Shown: positions 1 through 5,907 of the stretch, one piece after another | Numbering within the stretch: position 1 is the stretch's first letter | Layout of the letters: every line of letters starts with the position of its first letter | Origin: JAZDLC01 sp043802345 | Lineage (GTDB): Bacteria; Planctomycetota; B15-G4; JADJEK01 | Assembly (NCBI GenBank): GCA_043802345.1 | Contig: JAZDLC010000175.1 | Location: forward strand, 1-11,759 | Direction of reading: 5' to 3' | Length of the DNA stretch: 11,759 nt | Position numbers and translations under genes: made by a program | The notes under the pieces: generated by a model | Databases searched by the model: none | Told to the model about the DNA's origin: nothing | What the model saw: the letters and a program-made list of their open reading frames with translations, nothing else

Positions 1-13
1 CTTCGGCGGGGCC

Positions 14-1054
14 ATGCCCAACCTGATCGATCTCCTTCCCCTGGGTCTGGAGGTCAGTTGCTGCACGGCGCTGGGCCTGCTTCTGCAGTCGGAACCCGAG
101 GGTGCGCTGCTCAGGGACATTCTCGGCAGGGTCAAGCCGATCGACGGCAGAGACAACGGGACGCCATGGAGCAAGTCGGATCTCGACAAGAAAGTGCGGA
201 ATCTGGAGGTCTCCGTCGAAGAGGAAATCTCTACCGGGAAGATAGATCGTCGCCTGGATCTGGTCCTCCGCTTCGATTTGGATGAGAAGCCCTGTCGGGT
301 TCTGGTGGAGGCCAAGGTTGGAGCAGCAGGGGAACACGGGGGGCAGATCGCCGCCTATCAGGAGTGCCTGGAAGAATGGAGCAAGGACCTGGGTCATGGC
401 GCACGGGTGATCGGCGTCCTGCTGACCGCCGCGCCGCTCGACGAGTTCGAGTGGACGACGAAACGAGAGGACCGCACGTTTTTCCACTGGCACCTCTCCT
501 GGAAAGACGTCTGCGAGGCGATCCAGTCCCGGATCGACGATAGGAAACTGAAGGACGATTTCTTCGCCCGTCTCGGCGGCGATCTCAACGACATTCTGGA
601 GGAGTGGATCATGGGCCTGAAGGAGCTTCAGGAGAGGCTGAGCCAGCCGTCGCCACATTGCTATCCCGTCCTGATCGACGCCTTGGAGATGGTGGCGCGC
701 CAGGCCTCCGGCAACGCGCGGCTGAATAGGGAGCCTCCGGGCGTGGAGGGCGCTCCATGGGACGACAAAGAGAAGGCCTATTGGTGCGGCTACTGGTGGC
801 GAGTGCGAGACAACTGGGCCGAACTGGTGCTCTCGTGGGACTACAAAGAAAAACGTGTGAAGGACACCGAGGCCGTCAGTTGGGTTTCCGAGGGCAAGAC
901 GACTGGATACGAGGCCTCGGTCCAGTTGATCATCGGCTCTGAAGGAGACCTGCCCGACAGGGAGCTCCATCGCTGGTCGCTCGAGAGATTCGGCCAGGAG
1001 TTGGAGGACCTCCCGGGACACATCGGGCAGCTTCTGTCAGAGAACATTCTCTAG
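14..1054 (+). CDS. PD-(D/E)XK nuclease superfamily protein
   Basis: Probable 346-residue protein of the PD-(D/E)XK nuclease fold, closest in pattern to the PDDEXK_4-type group. The core is visible in order: a helix with acidic residues (EEEIS, about 69-73), the first catalytic Asp in RRLDLVL (D82), the E-x-K pair in VLVEAKVGA (E99, K101), and a following helix GGQIAAY (Q111, Y115). The rest is a helical middle and a Trp-rich C-terminal part (about 250-290) that I cannot assign. Family members include restriction-like and repair nucleases, but many are uncharacterised, so the substrate is unknown. No methyltransferase, helicase or other defence partner is present within the window. The reading frame is open to the left edge, so the ATG at 14 may be internal and the true start may lie upstream. 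Confidence 0.72.
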   Translation: MPNLIDLLPLGLEVSCCTALGLLLQSEPEGALLRDILGRVKPIDGRDNGTPWSKSDLDKKVRNLEVSVEEEISTGKIDRRLDLVLRFDLDEKPCRVLVEAKVGAAGEHGGQIAAYQECLEEWSKDLGHGARVIGVLLTAAPLDEFEWTTKREDRTFFHWHLSWKDVCEAIQSRIDDRKLKDDFFARLGGDLNDILEEWIMGLKELQERLSQPSPHCYPVLIDALEMVARQASGNARLNREPPGVEGAPWDDKEKAYWCGYWWRVRDNWAELVLSWDYKEKRVKDTEAVSWVSEGKTTGYEASVQLIIGSEGDLPDRELHRWSLERFGQELEDLPGHIGQLLSENIL

Positions 1055-1078
1055 CAAACGGGGACGCCACCTTGCGGC

Positions 1079-1198
1079 TCAGAAGGCCGGGTCGAGGACC
1101 GTGATCGTGGTGAGTGGGCCGAGGAAGGCCTGCCCCGTTGGCGTCAGAAGACCGATCTGGGCCGGCATGTCGAGCGCATCGGCGTCCGCCGCACCGTC
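1079..1198 (-). other. Coding-like remnant downstream of the S41 gene
   Basis: On the minus strand, 39 codons run from about 1198 to a TGA at 1081-1079, in a different frame from the S41 gene that ends at 1201. Nearly all third positions are G or C, as in real genes here, and the conceptual peptide (ending GPLTTITVLDPAF) looks protein-like. An ATG at 1168 would give a 29-residue product, but there is no clear ribosome binding site. It may be the tail of a decayed gene or chance in GC-rich DNA. The rest of the 1055-1200 gap shows nothing recognisable. Confidence 0.25.
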
Positions 1199-1200
1199 TG

Positions 1201-2640
1201 CTACTGGTCTCCGGCGATCTGCTTCCCCAGGACTTCGATCGCCTTCGCCATGATCGGGTCGCCCTTGCCGCCGTACTCCACCTTCACATCGGGCTGGACG
1301 CCCACGCCCTCGATCACCGTGCCGCCGGCATCCATGGCGACCCAGGAAGGGATCCAGACACGCACTCCGTTTGGCAAGTCGAACGGCTGCGGGTTGGCGC
1401 TGGCGCCGCGGGTCGGCTGGCCGATGAGCGTGACGCGGGGGCAGGCCGCGAGCGCCAGCACCATCCCCTCGCCGCTGCTCATGCAGACCGGCCCGGTCAG
1501 CACGACGACCGGGCCGTCATAGTGCACGCCCTTCCGGGGCGAAAGCACGGAGTCGCGCGGAGTGCTGAGATCGGTCGGCTTCGGCCCGGAGCGGATGCTG
1601 CGCCTGGCGTAGACCACCGGCTCGGAGGCGAACGTCCCCGCGAGCGTCGTGCCGTTCTGCTCGGCGCCCCCGCCGTTGGCGCGCATGTCGAGGATGAGGG
1701 CTGGCGCGTCGAGCAGGCTGTCGAATGCCTCGAGCATTGGCGCGAACTGATCGGGCGTGCCCTCGAGCGATCCGAGCGCCAGGTATCCGAACCCCTCCTT
1801 CGTGCGTCCGACGAACCCGAGCTTGCCGATCTGCCGGACGCCCGTCAGTTCGGCGGCGAGGCGGCGGAAATCGACGTTCTGCTCGGGACGGTCGACATAC
1901 GGTTGAATGCGCCGGCCGCCGGGCGGATCGATCCAGATGTGCAGATCCTTGAACTCCGCGAGCATCCTTTCGATGACCTCGACGAACTCGCCGGTGTCCC
2001 CGGCGGCGAGAGCCTGCTCGCGGTAGCGCCGGGCCAGGTCCGGCCAGGCGACCTTCCGGTGGCTCAGGTAGCTGTACCTGAGCCCCAACTCCTCGACCAG
2101 CTGGTCGAACGAGTCCTCCGGGCGGACCTCGAACTGCTCGAGCCGGAGCCTCCGCACCTCCAGTTGTCCGCTGTGGGAGAGAAAGATCAATACCCTCGCC
2201 GCCACGGTCCCCCGCGGGATCGGCTGCGTCAGGCTCTGCTCGGCCCAGTCGTCCGTGGCGATGGTGCAAGACGGCATGCCGAGCCGTTGGCCCTTGGAGT
2301 CATAGAAGCCGAGGCCGACGAAACAGTTGTCGAACTGGTTCCCCTCGACCTTCGGGTCGACAACTCGAGCCTCGAAGTCGAGTCTGACGTGCCGCGTGGC
2401 GTCGAAGGGAAACTCCTGCGAGAGCATCCGCCAAACCTCGGTCCGCGCGCTCCCCTCGAAAGACACCCCCCCGCCCTCGAGGGGCGAGATCTCCGAGGAA
2501 GCTCCCTCGCCGTTGCGCGCGCCAATCTCGACCGTCCACCCCGCGGGCGACCCGTCGAAAGACCGGAAGTCGGCGTTCTTCAGCAGGTTGTCGGCCGCCA
2601 GCACGGACAGCAGCACCAGCGGGGCGAGCGCCGGGCTCAT
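1201..2640 (-). CDS. Secreted S41 family (tail-specific type) peptidase
   Basis: A 479-residue exported serine protease. Residues 1-16 form a short hydrophobic export signal with no positive n-region. Residues about 17-170 form a beta-rich N-terminal domain starting NLLKNADF, like the carbohydrate-binding-type or Ig-like domains often fused to environmental S41 peptidases. The S41 domain follows: a D-x-H element (KDLHIWI, H234), a substrate-cradle strand LILDMRANGGG (313-323), and the nucleophile region CMSSGEG with S388 placed as in S-x-x-E, then LIGQPTRGAS. Compared with CtpA/Tsp, the Lys and Asp that follow the nucleophile are absent (A413 stands at the Lys position). The protein therefore resembles the S41B/tricorn-like branch, which uses His and Ser/Glu, more than the Ser-Lys CtpA branch. 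It starts one base after the BI-1 gene stop and is surely co-transcribed with it. An in-frame upstream stop excludes a longer N-terminus. Confidence 0.88.
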   Translation of the reverse strand: MSPALAPLVLLSVLAADNLLKNADFRSFDGSPAGWTVEIGARNGEGASSEISPLEGGGVSFEGSARTEVWRMLSQEFPFDATRHVRLDFEARVVDPKVEGNQFDNCFVGLGFYDSKGQRLGMPSCTIATDDWAEQSLTQPIPRGTVAARVLIFLSHSGQLEVRRLRLEQFEVRPEDSFDQLVEELGLRYSYLSHRKVAWPDLARRYREQALAAGDTGEFVEVIERMLAEFKDLHIWIDPPGGRRIQPYVDRPEQNVDFRRLAAELTGVRQIGKLGFVGRTKEGFGYLALGSLEGTPDQFAPMLEAFDSLLDAPALILDMRANGGGAEQNGTTLAGTFASEPVVYARRSIRSGPKPTDLSTPRDSVLSPRKGVHYDGPVVVLTGPVCMSSGEGMVLALAACPRVTLIGQPTRGASANPQPFDLPNGVRVWIPSWVAMDAGGTVIEGVGVQPDVKVEYGGKGDPIMAKAIEVLGKQIAGDQ

Positions 2641-2641
2641 C

Positions 2642-3370
2642 TCAGTCCCGGCCCGTGAAGGACATCACGATCCGCAGGATGTACCAGAACAGCAGCGCGA
2701 TGCCGGCGAACAGGGCCAGGGCCGCGGCCACGTGCATGCCGGGACGATACTGGTGCAGCACGTTGGACGTGGTGTAGAGAACCGACCCGGCGGCGAAGAG
2801 AGCCATGGCGCCGCAGAAGATGATGCCGAGGCTGAAGCCGAAGATCAGGCTGCAGACGATCACGCCGAGCGCGACGAAGCCGGCGACCTTGAGGATCCCC
2901 CCCATCAAGGAGAAGTCCTTGCCCGACAGGAAGACGATCGCGGTCAGGCCGGAGAAGGTGCCGAGGGTGATGATCGCGGCGTTCATCAGGACGTTCTGGG
3001 CCGCGAATTGGGGCAGCGTGGCGATGTAGAGCAGCGGCAGGAAGATGATCGATTCGGCCACGACGAATAGATACAGCCCCAGGTACTGCTTTCCCGGGCT
3101 GGTGGCCGAGAGCGCCCATTTGTTCGCGATGTGGCTGACGAACATGAACAGGCCGAGGACGATGAGCCAGCTGAACCGGCCGCCCATCATCTTCGCGATG
3201 AGTCCCTCGGCGAACGGGGAGTTCACGAGGGCGGTCGCAAGCAGGATGAAGGCCGCGATCGCTAACAGGAGCTGGGTATAGGTTTTACGGATGAACTCGG
3301 CGCGGGCTTCAGACGGGGCGAACGCGATGGCGTCAGCCGGGCCGGAGATGGCCATATTTTGGTTTCTCAT
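2642..3370 (-). CDS. Bax inhibitor-1/YccA family membrane protein
   Basis: A 242-residue integral membrane protein of the BI-1/YccA (UPF0005, TMBIM-like) family, of usual length. About seven hydrophobic helices are visible: roughly 30-50, 66-82, 95-118, 126-148, 157-176, 178-198 and 212-236, preceded by a polar 25-residue N-terminus. Family members act in the inner membrane. E. coli YccA is linked to the FtsH protease and Bacillus YetJ is a pH-sensitive calcium leak channel. Two Asp residues that form the YetJ pH sensor appear replaced: the usual LYDTS is LYTTS (T200), and the last-helix LYLD-type motif is LFAG (G223). Calcium leak activity should not be assumed. The start is set by AGGGGAG just upstream, which lies inside a small inverted repeat. 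First gene of a unit with the S41 peptidase. Confidence 0.9.
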   Translation of the reverse strand: MRNQNMAISGPADAIAFAPSEARAEFIRKTYTQLLLAIAAFILLATALVNSPFAEGLIAKMMGGRFSWLIVLGLFMFVSHIANKWALSATSPGKQYLGLYLFVVAESIIFLPLLYIATLPQFAAQNVLMNAAIITLGTFSGLTAIVFLSGKDFSLMGGILKVAGFVALGVIVCSLIFGFSLGIIFCGAMALFAAGSVLYTTSNVLHQYRPGMHVAAALALFAGIALLFWYILRIVMSFTGRD

Positions 3371-3374
3371 GTCG

Positions 3375-3390
3375 CAACTCCCCTGAGTTG
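3375..3390 (-). promoter_or_regulatory. Inverted repeat over the BI-1 ribosome binding site
   Basis: A perfect 6-bp inverted repeat (CAACTC, 4-nt spacer, GAGTTG) lies four bases upstream of the BI-1 start codon. In the mRNA (minus strand) it reads CAACTC-AGGG-GAGTTG, so the purine-rich Shine-Dalgarno sequence AGGGGAG occupies the loop and the 3' arm. It could form a hairpin limiting ribosome access, or be a protein-binding palindrome. The symmetry is seen; the role is inference. Confidence 0.45.
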
Positions 3391-3425
3391 TACGTTTCGC
3401 TTCCTGGATTCAGACCGCATGATAA

Positions 3426-3499
3426 GGACCACAGGTCCGGGAAGACCAGCCCGGACCGGCCGCCATCGACGGGCGACGACCATGCCCGGACCGGCGGCC
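3426..3499. repeat. Cluster of inverted and direct repeats in the divergent intergenic region
   Basis: Four GGACC/GGTCC half-sites occur at 3426-3430, 3434-3438, 3453-3457 and 3488-3492. The first two form GGACC-ACA-GGTCC. GGTCCGGG (3434-3441) is the perfect complement of CCCGGACC at 3450-3457 and again at 3485-3492, so one 5' arm has two possible partners. A 12-bp direct repeat GCCCGGACCGGC occurs at 3449-3460 and 3484-3495, and GACCA stands before each copy with one base inserted in the second. GGCCGCC (3458-3464) also pairs with GGCGGCC (3493-3499). This could be an operator array or a structured 5' leader for the gene at 3517. Confidence 0.5.
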
Positions 3500-3503
3500 C
3501 ACT

Positions 3504-3510
3504 GAGGAGA
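3504..3510 (+). promoter_or_regulatory. Ribosome binding site for the exported protein at 3517
   Basis: GAGGAGA lies six bases before the ATG at 3517. This fixes the start there rather than at an in-frame upstream codon near 3388, because the 43-residue extension would place a polar low-complexity tail ahead of the signal peptide. Confidence 0.7.
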
Positions 3511-3516
3511 TATGCC

Positions 3517-5055
3517 ATGAAGAGCTTTTCGCAACTCGTTTCAACCCACCACTTTCCAACGTTTTGCATCCCGTTGCTGGTGGGGCTTGCCCTGTCGGCG
3601 ACGGCGATGGCCGACCTGCCCAGCACGGTGGCGTCGCGAGTGAAGAAGATCGAGCAGTCTCTCACGGCCGCGGACGACGCGATCGAAAAGGGCCAACTGA
3701 CCACGGCGGAGCGGAAGCTCCAGGAGATGGAGCGAACGCTGAAGGAGATCACCGATCGCTATTCCGGCAAGTTCGACGAGAACGACCCCGTCTACAAGGC
3801 GATGGTCGAGCATATCGCGGCCACCACCGCGAAGGTCAATGCGGCGGCAGGCAAGGAAGCTGGCGCTGCCGCGGCGACTGCCGAGGCCAGGGCCAAGCAC
3901 GAGGCGCAGTGCCAGGAGTGGGTCGACAAGCTCGGCCCGTTCGTCAACCACAAGAGCGATCTGTATCTCCGGATCGGCTCCGACTTCAACTCGGCTCCGC
4001 CTGAGGATCAGGCCAAATCCAAGGCCGCCTATGTCAAGGCGAAGGTGTTGTTCGAAGAGTACAAGAAGGTGAAGTTCGCGGGCGAGAAGACGCGGGACCT
4101 GCTGAACATCGAGTCGAGCCTGACCAGCACCATGAGCTACTACGGCCGCGACGAAGCGGACGCCGCCCAGGAGGCCGCATGCAAGGAGTGGGAGGACCGG
4201 CTGGCGCCGTACTTCGATTCGGGGATGATCAGCGACAAGCGGCTGATTGCCTCGGCCACGGTGGACTCAGAGCAGATCGCCAGGCAGAAGGAGTTGTTCG
4301 AGGAGGTGAAGGCGCTCTTCGCCATGTACGAGAAGGCGGAGTTCCCGCAGGGCAAGACGTACAGACTGCAGGGGCTCGAGGAGGACATGAAGGAAGCCCT
4401 CAAGGAGTTCCCCGAGGCGATGGCGCAGAGCCAAGCGATGATGTCGGGGGATGTCGGCAAGCGGGTCGACCAGGTGCTTCGGCACATGAGCCAGGACACG
4501 GAATGGAAGGAGGATTCCAAGAAGAAGCCGCTGGTCATCATGGAACGAGACCTCGAGCCGTTGCGGAAGGCGGTCGAGGAGTATTCCGGCACGGTCCAGC
4601 CGGATGACGCGACCCTCGGTGAACTGCGGAAGAAGCTGAAGACGATCGAGGAGCAAAACGCCGAGGGCCGGGCGATCTGTGCCGAGCGGACGTTCCAGCG
4701 CGCCGACGGGTACACCGGCTCGGACGTCAAGGACCTGAAGGAGAAGGCCAAGGCCGTCGCGGCGGAGGCCCACTCCGGAGCCAAGATCCACCTCGTCACC
4801 GTGCCGAGCAAGGACTGGGCGGTCGAGGATGTGGTCGAATTCACCGACACCTCGAACACGGCGTTGCGCCGCCGCATCACGAGAAGCGTTCGCGCCGAAG
4901 TCTCGCTGAAGGACGGCAGTGGCAAGGCCTGGCTGCAGGAGGTCTACCTCGGACAGGACAAGCTGCCCGACGGTGGCTGGGGTGCGCTGAAGGCCCACAC
5001 GACCTGGGCCGACCCGATGGCGGACAAGAACCTCGGCAAGACGGCCGAAGGATAG
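3517..5055 (+). CDS. Exported protein of unknown function with a duplicated module
   Basis: A 512-residue protein I do not recognise. Residues 1-33 are a classical Sec signal peptide (positive start, hydrophobic core, likely cleavage after ATAMA), so it is probably periplasmic or exported. Residues about 36-125 are highly charged and helical, probably coiled coil, and end in an Ala-rich stretch. Two related modules follow, about 126-206 and 216-294, each starting with E-A-x-C-x-E-W-x-D-[KR]-L-x-P and ending with K-A-x-L-F-x-x-Y-x-K-x-x-F and a KT pair. The key Cys residues (C132, C222) are 90 residues apart. Another charged helical region spans about 300-420. The last 90 residues look beta-rich (from KIHLVTVPSKDW). 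There is no lipobox, no catalytic signature and no membrane helix after the signal. It is divergent from the BI-1 gene across a repeat-rich 146-bp region. A structural or binding role is possible, but no function is claimed. Confidence 0.75.
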   Translation: MKSFSQLVSTHHFPTFCIPLLVGLALSATAMADLPSTVASRVKKIEQSLTAADDAIEKGQLTTAERKLQEMERTLKEITDRYSGKFDENDPVYKAMVEHIAATTAKVNAAAGKEAGAAAATAEARAKHEAQCQEWVDKLGPFVNHKSDLYLRIGSDFNSAPPEDQAKSKAAYVKAKVLFEEYKKVKFAGEKTRDLLNIESSLTSTMSYYGRDEADAAQEAACKEWEDRLAPYFDSGMISDKRLIASATVDSEQIARQKELFEEVKALFAMYEKAEFPQGKTYRLQGLEEDMKEALKEFPEAMAQSQAMMSGDVGKRVDQVLRHMSQDTEWKEDSKKKPLVIMERDLEPLRKAVEEYSGTVQPDDATLGELRKKLKTIEEQNAEGRAICAERTFQRADGYTGSDVKDLKEKAKAVAAEAHSGAKIHLVTVPSKDWAVEDVVEFTDTSNTALRRRITRSVRAEVSLKDGSGKAWLQEVYLGQDKLPDGGWGALKAHTTWADPMADKNLGKTAEG

Positions 5056-5116
5056 AAGCAGTCGCAGGCCGGACCTTGCGCCGGAAGACCGCTTCGTCTG
5101 TACTGACTCCACACCT

Positions 5117-5191
5117 CGGGCGAAACCGATCTCCCCATCGCCCGGTGCGATCCTCGAGGTTGCCGGTCCCGGCGACGGCTTTCAGGATCGC
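5117..5191. other. Two adjacent stem-loops in the 5056-5273 gap
   Basis: CGGGCGA (5117-5123) pairs perfectly with TCGCCCG (5138-5144) across a 14-nt loop. Immediately after, GCGATCCT (5147-5154) pairs with AGGATCGC (5184-5191), and the enclosed segment contains a small GCCG/CGGC stem (5162-5173). No T-tract follows, so this is not a classical Rho-independent terminator. It could end or protect the upstream transcript, or form part of a leader for the CBS gene. No promoter was recognised in this gap. Confidence 0.35.
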
Positions 5192-5261
5192 TCAAGAGTC
5201 CGCTTCCCATGTGCCGATAGTGGGATACGTCGATTAGTCCCCCCTCCGATGAGCCCGTCGG

Positions 5262-5267
5262 AAGGAG
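5262..5267 (+). promoter_or_regulatory. Ribosome binding site deciding a GTG start
   Basis: AAGGAG lies six bases before the GTG at 5274. Two other in-frame start codons, GTG 5280 and ATG 5286, are further from it, so 5274 is preferred. It also preserves the strand leading into the CBS W-M-T motif. Confidence 0.65.
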
Positions 5268-5273
5268 CCGCCG

Positions 5274-5897
5274 GTGTACGTGCACATGTGGATGACGAAG
5301 GAGCCTGTCACGGTGGCGCCCAGCGTCTCCCTGCGGAATGCCTACGCCCTCATGAGGAGCCGGAAGATCCGCAGGCTGCCCGTCGTGGAGGCCGATCGGC
5401 TCATCGGGATCGTGACGCTGACCGACATGACCAAGCTGCTGTTCGTGGGTGAGGGGGGCACGAACGCCACCGCCATCGACAACTGCACCGTGCGCGAGTT
5501 CATGACCGAGAAGCCGGAGACGGCCGGTCCAAACGATCCGATCGAGAAGGCCGCCTTGCTGATGTACCGGCGGGGGGTCAGCAGCCTGCCGATCGTCGAT
5601 GACGGGAAGCTCGTCGGGATCATCACGGAGACGGACATCTTCAAGGCGTTCATCACGATCATGGGGATTGACGAGGAGGGGACACGAATCGTCCTCGAGC
5701 TGAAGAGCGAGGACACCGGCTTCCAGGAGATCATGGACTGCGTGGAGGAACATGGCGTCGACCTGCTGAGCATCGCCACGCTCCACACATACAGCAGGAC
5801 GCACACCCTGGCCGTCATCCGCGTCAAGGGCTTCGAGACCGATTCCTTCACCGAAGACATTCGCGACAGCGGCTTCCGCGTGCTGGAGATCAGCTAG
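5274..5897 (+). CDS. CBS-pair protein with C-terminal ACT-like domain (AcuB-like)
   Basis: A 207-residue soluble sensor protein. CBS domain 1 covers about 5-56, starting with the typical W-M-T-K-x-P-V-T-V motif and containing RRLPVVE and LIGIVTLTDM. CBS domain 2 covers about 73-127, with REFMT, SSLPIVDDGKLVGIITETDI. The last 70 residues (about 137-205) have an ACT-like pattern (VLELKSED, then TLAVIRVKG, ending in RVLEIS). This CBS-CBS-ACT order and length match the AcuB group. CBS pairs usually bind adenine nucleotides such as AMP, ATP or SAM, and ACT domains bind small ligands, so it probably senses energy or metabolite state. No acetoin-utilisation genes are nearby, so the acu role is not supported. 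The GTG start is chosen by the AAGGAG site. The FapA gene follows 10 bp after the stop, which indicates an operon and a possible regulatory link. Confidence 0.88.
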   Translation: MYVHMWMTKEPVTVAPSVSLRNAYALMRSRKIRRLPVVEADRLIGIVTLTDMTKLLFVGEGGTNATAIDNCTVREFMTEKPETAGPNDPIEKAALLMYRRGVSSLPIVDDGKLVGIITETDIFKAFITIMGIDEEGTRIVLELKSEDTGFQEIMDCVEEHGVDLLSIATLHTYSRTHTLAVIRVKGFETDSFTEDIRDSGFRVLEIS

Positions 5898-5907
5898 AGG
5901 GCCAAAC

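Noticed and set aside
1114..2658. 514-codon plus-strand open frame opposite the S41 gene
   Set aside because: It is the antisense of a clear S41 peptidase, and its translation is Arg/Pro/Gly-rich with no domain pattern. Long antisense frames are expected at this GC content.
3388..3425. Sigma-70-type promoter near TTGTAC and GATAAG
   Set aside because: The spacing between the hexamer-like boxes is too long and the matches are weak, so I cannot support a promoter call on either strand.
3388..3516. 43-residue N-terminal extension of the exported protein
   Set aside because: The extension is polar and runs through the repeat cluster, would bury the signal peptide, and lacks the good ribosome binding site found before ATG 3517.
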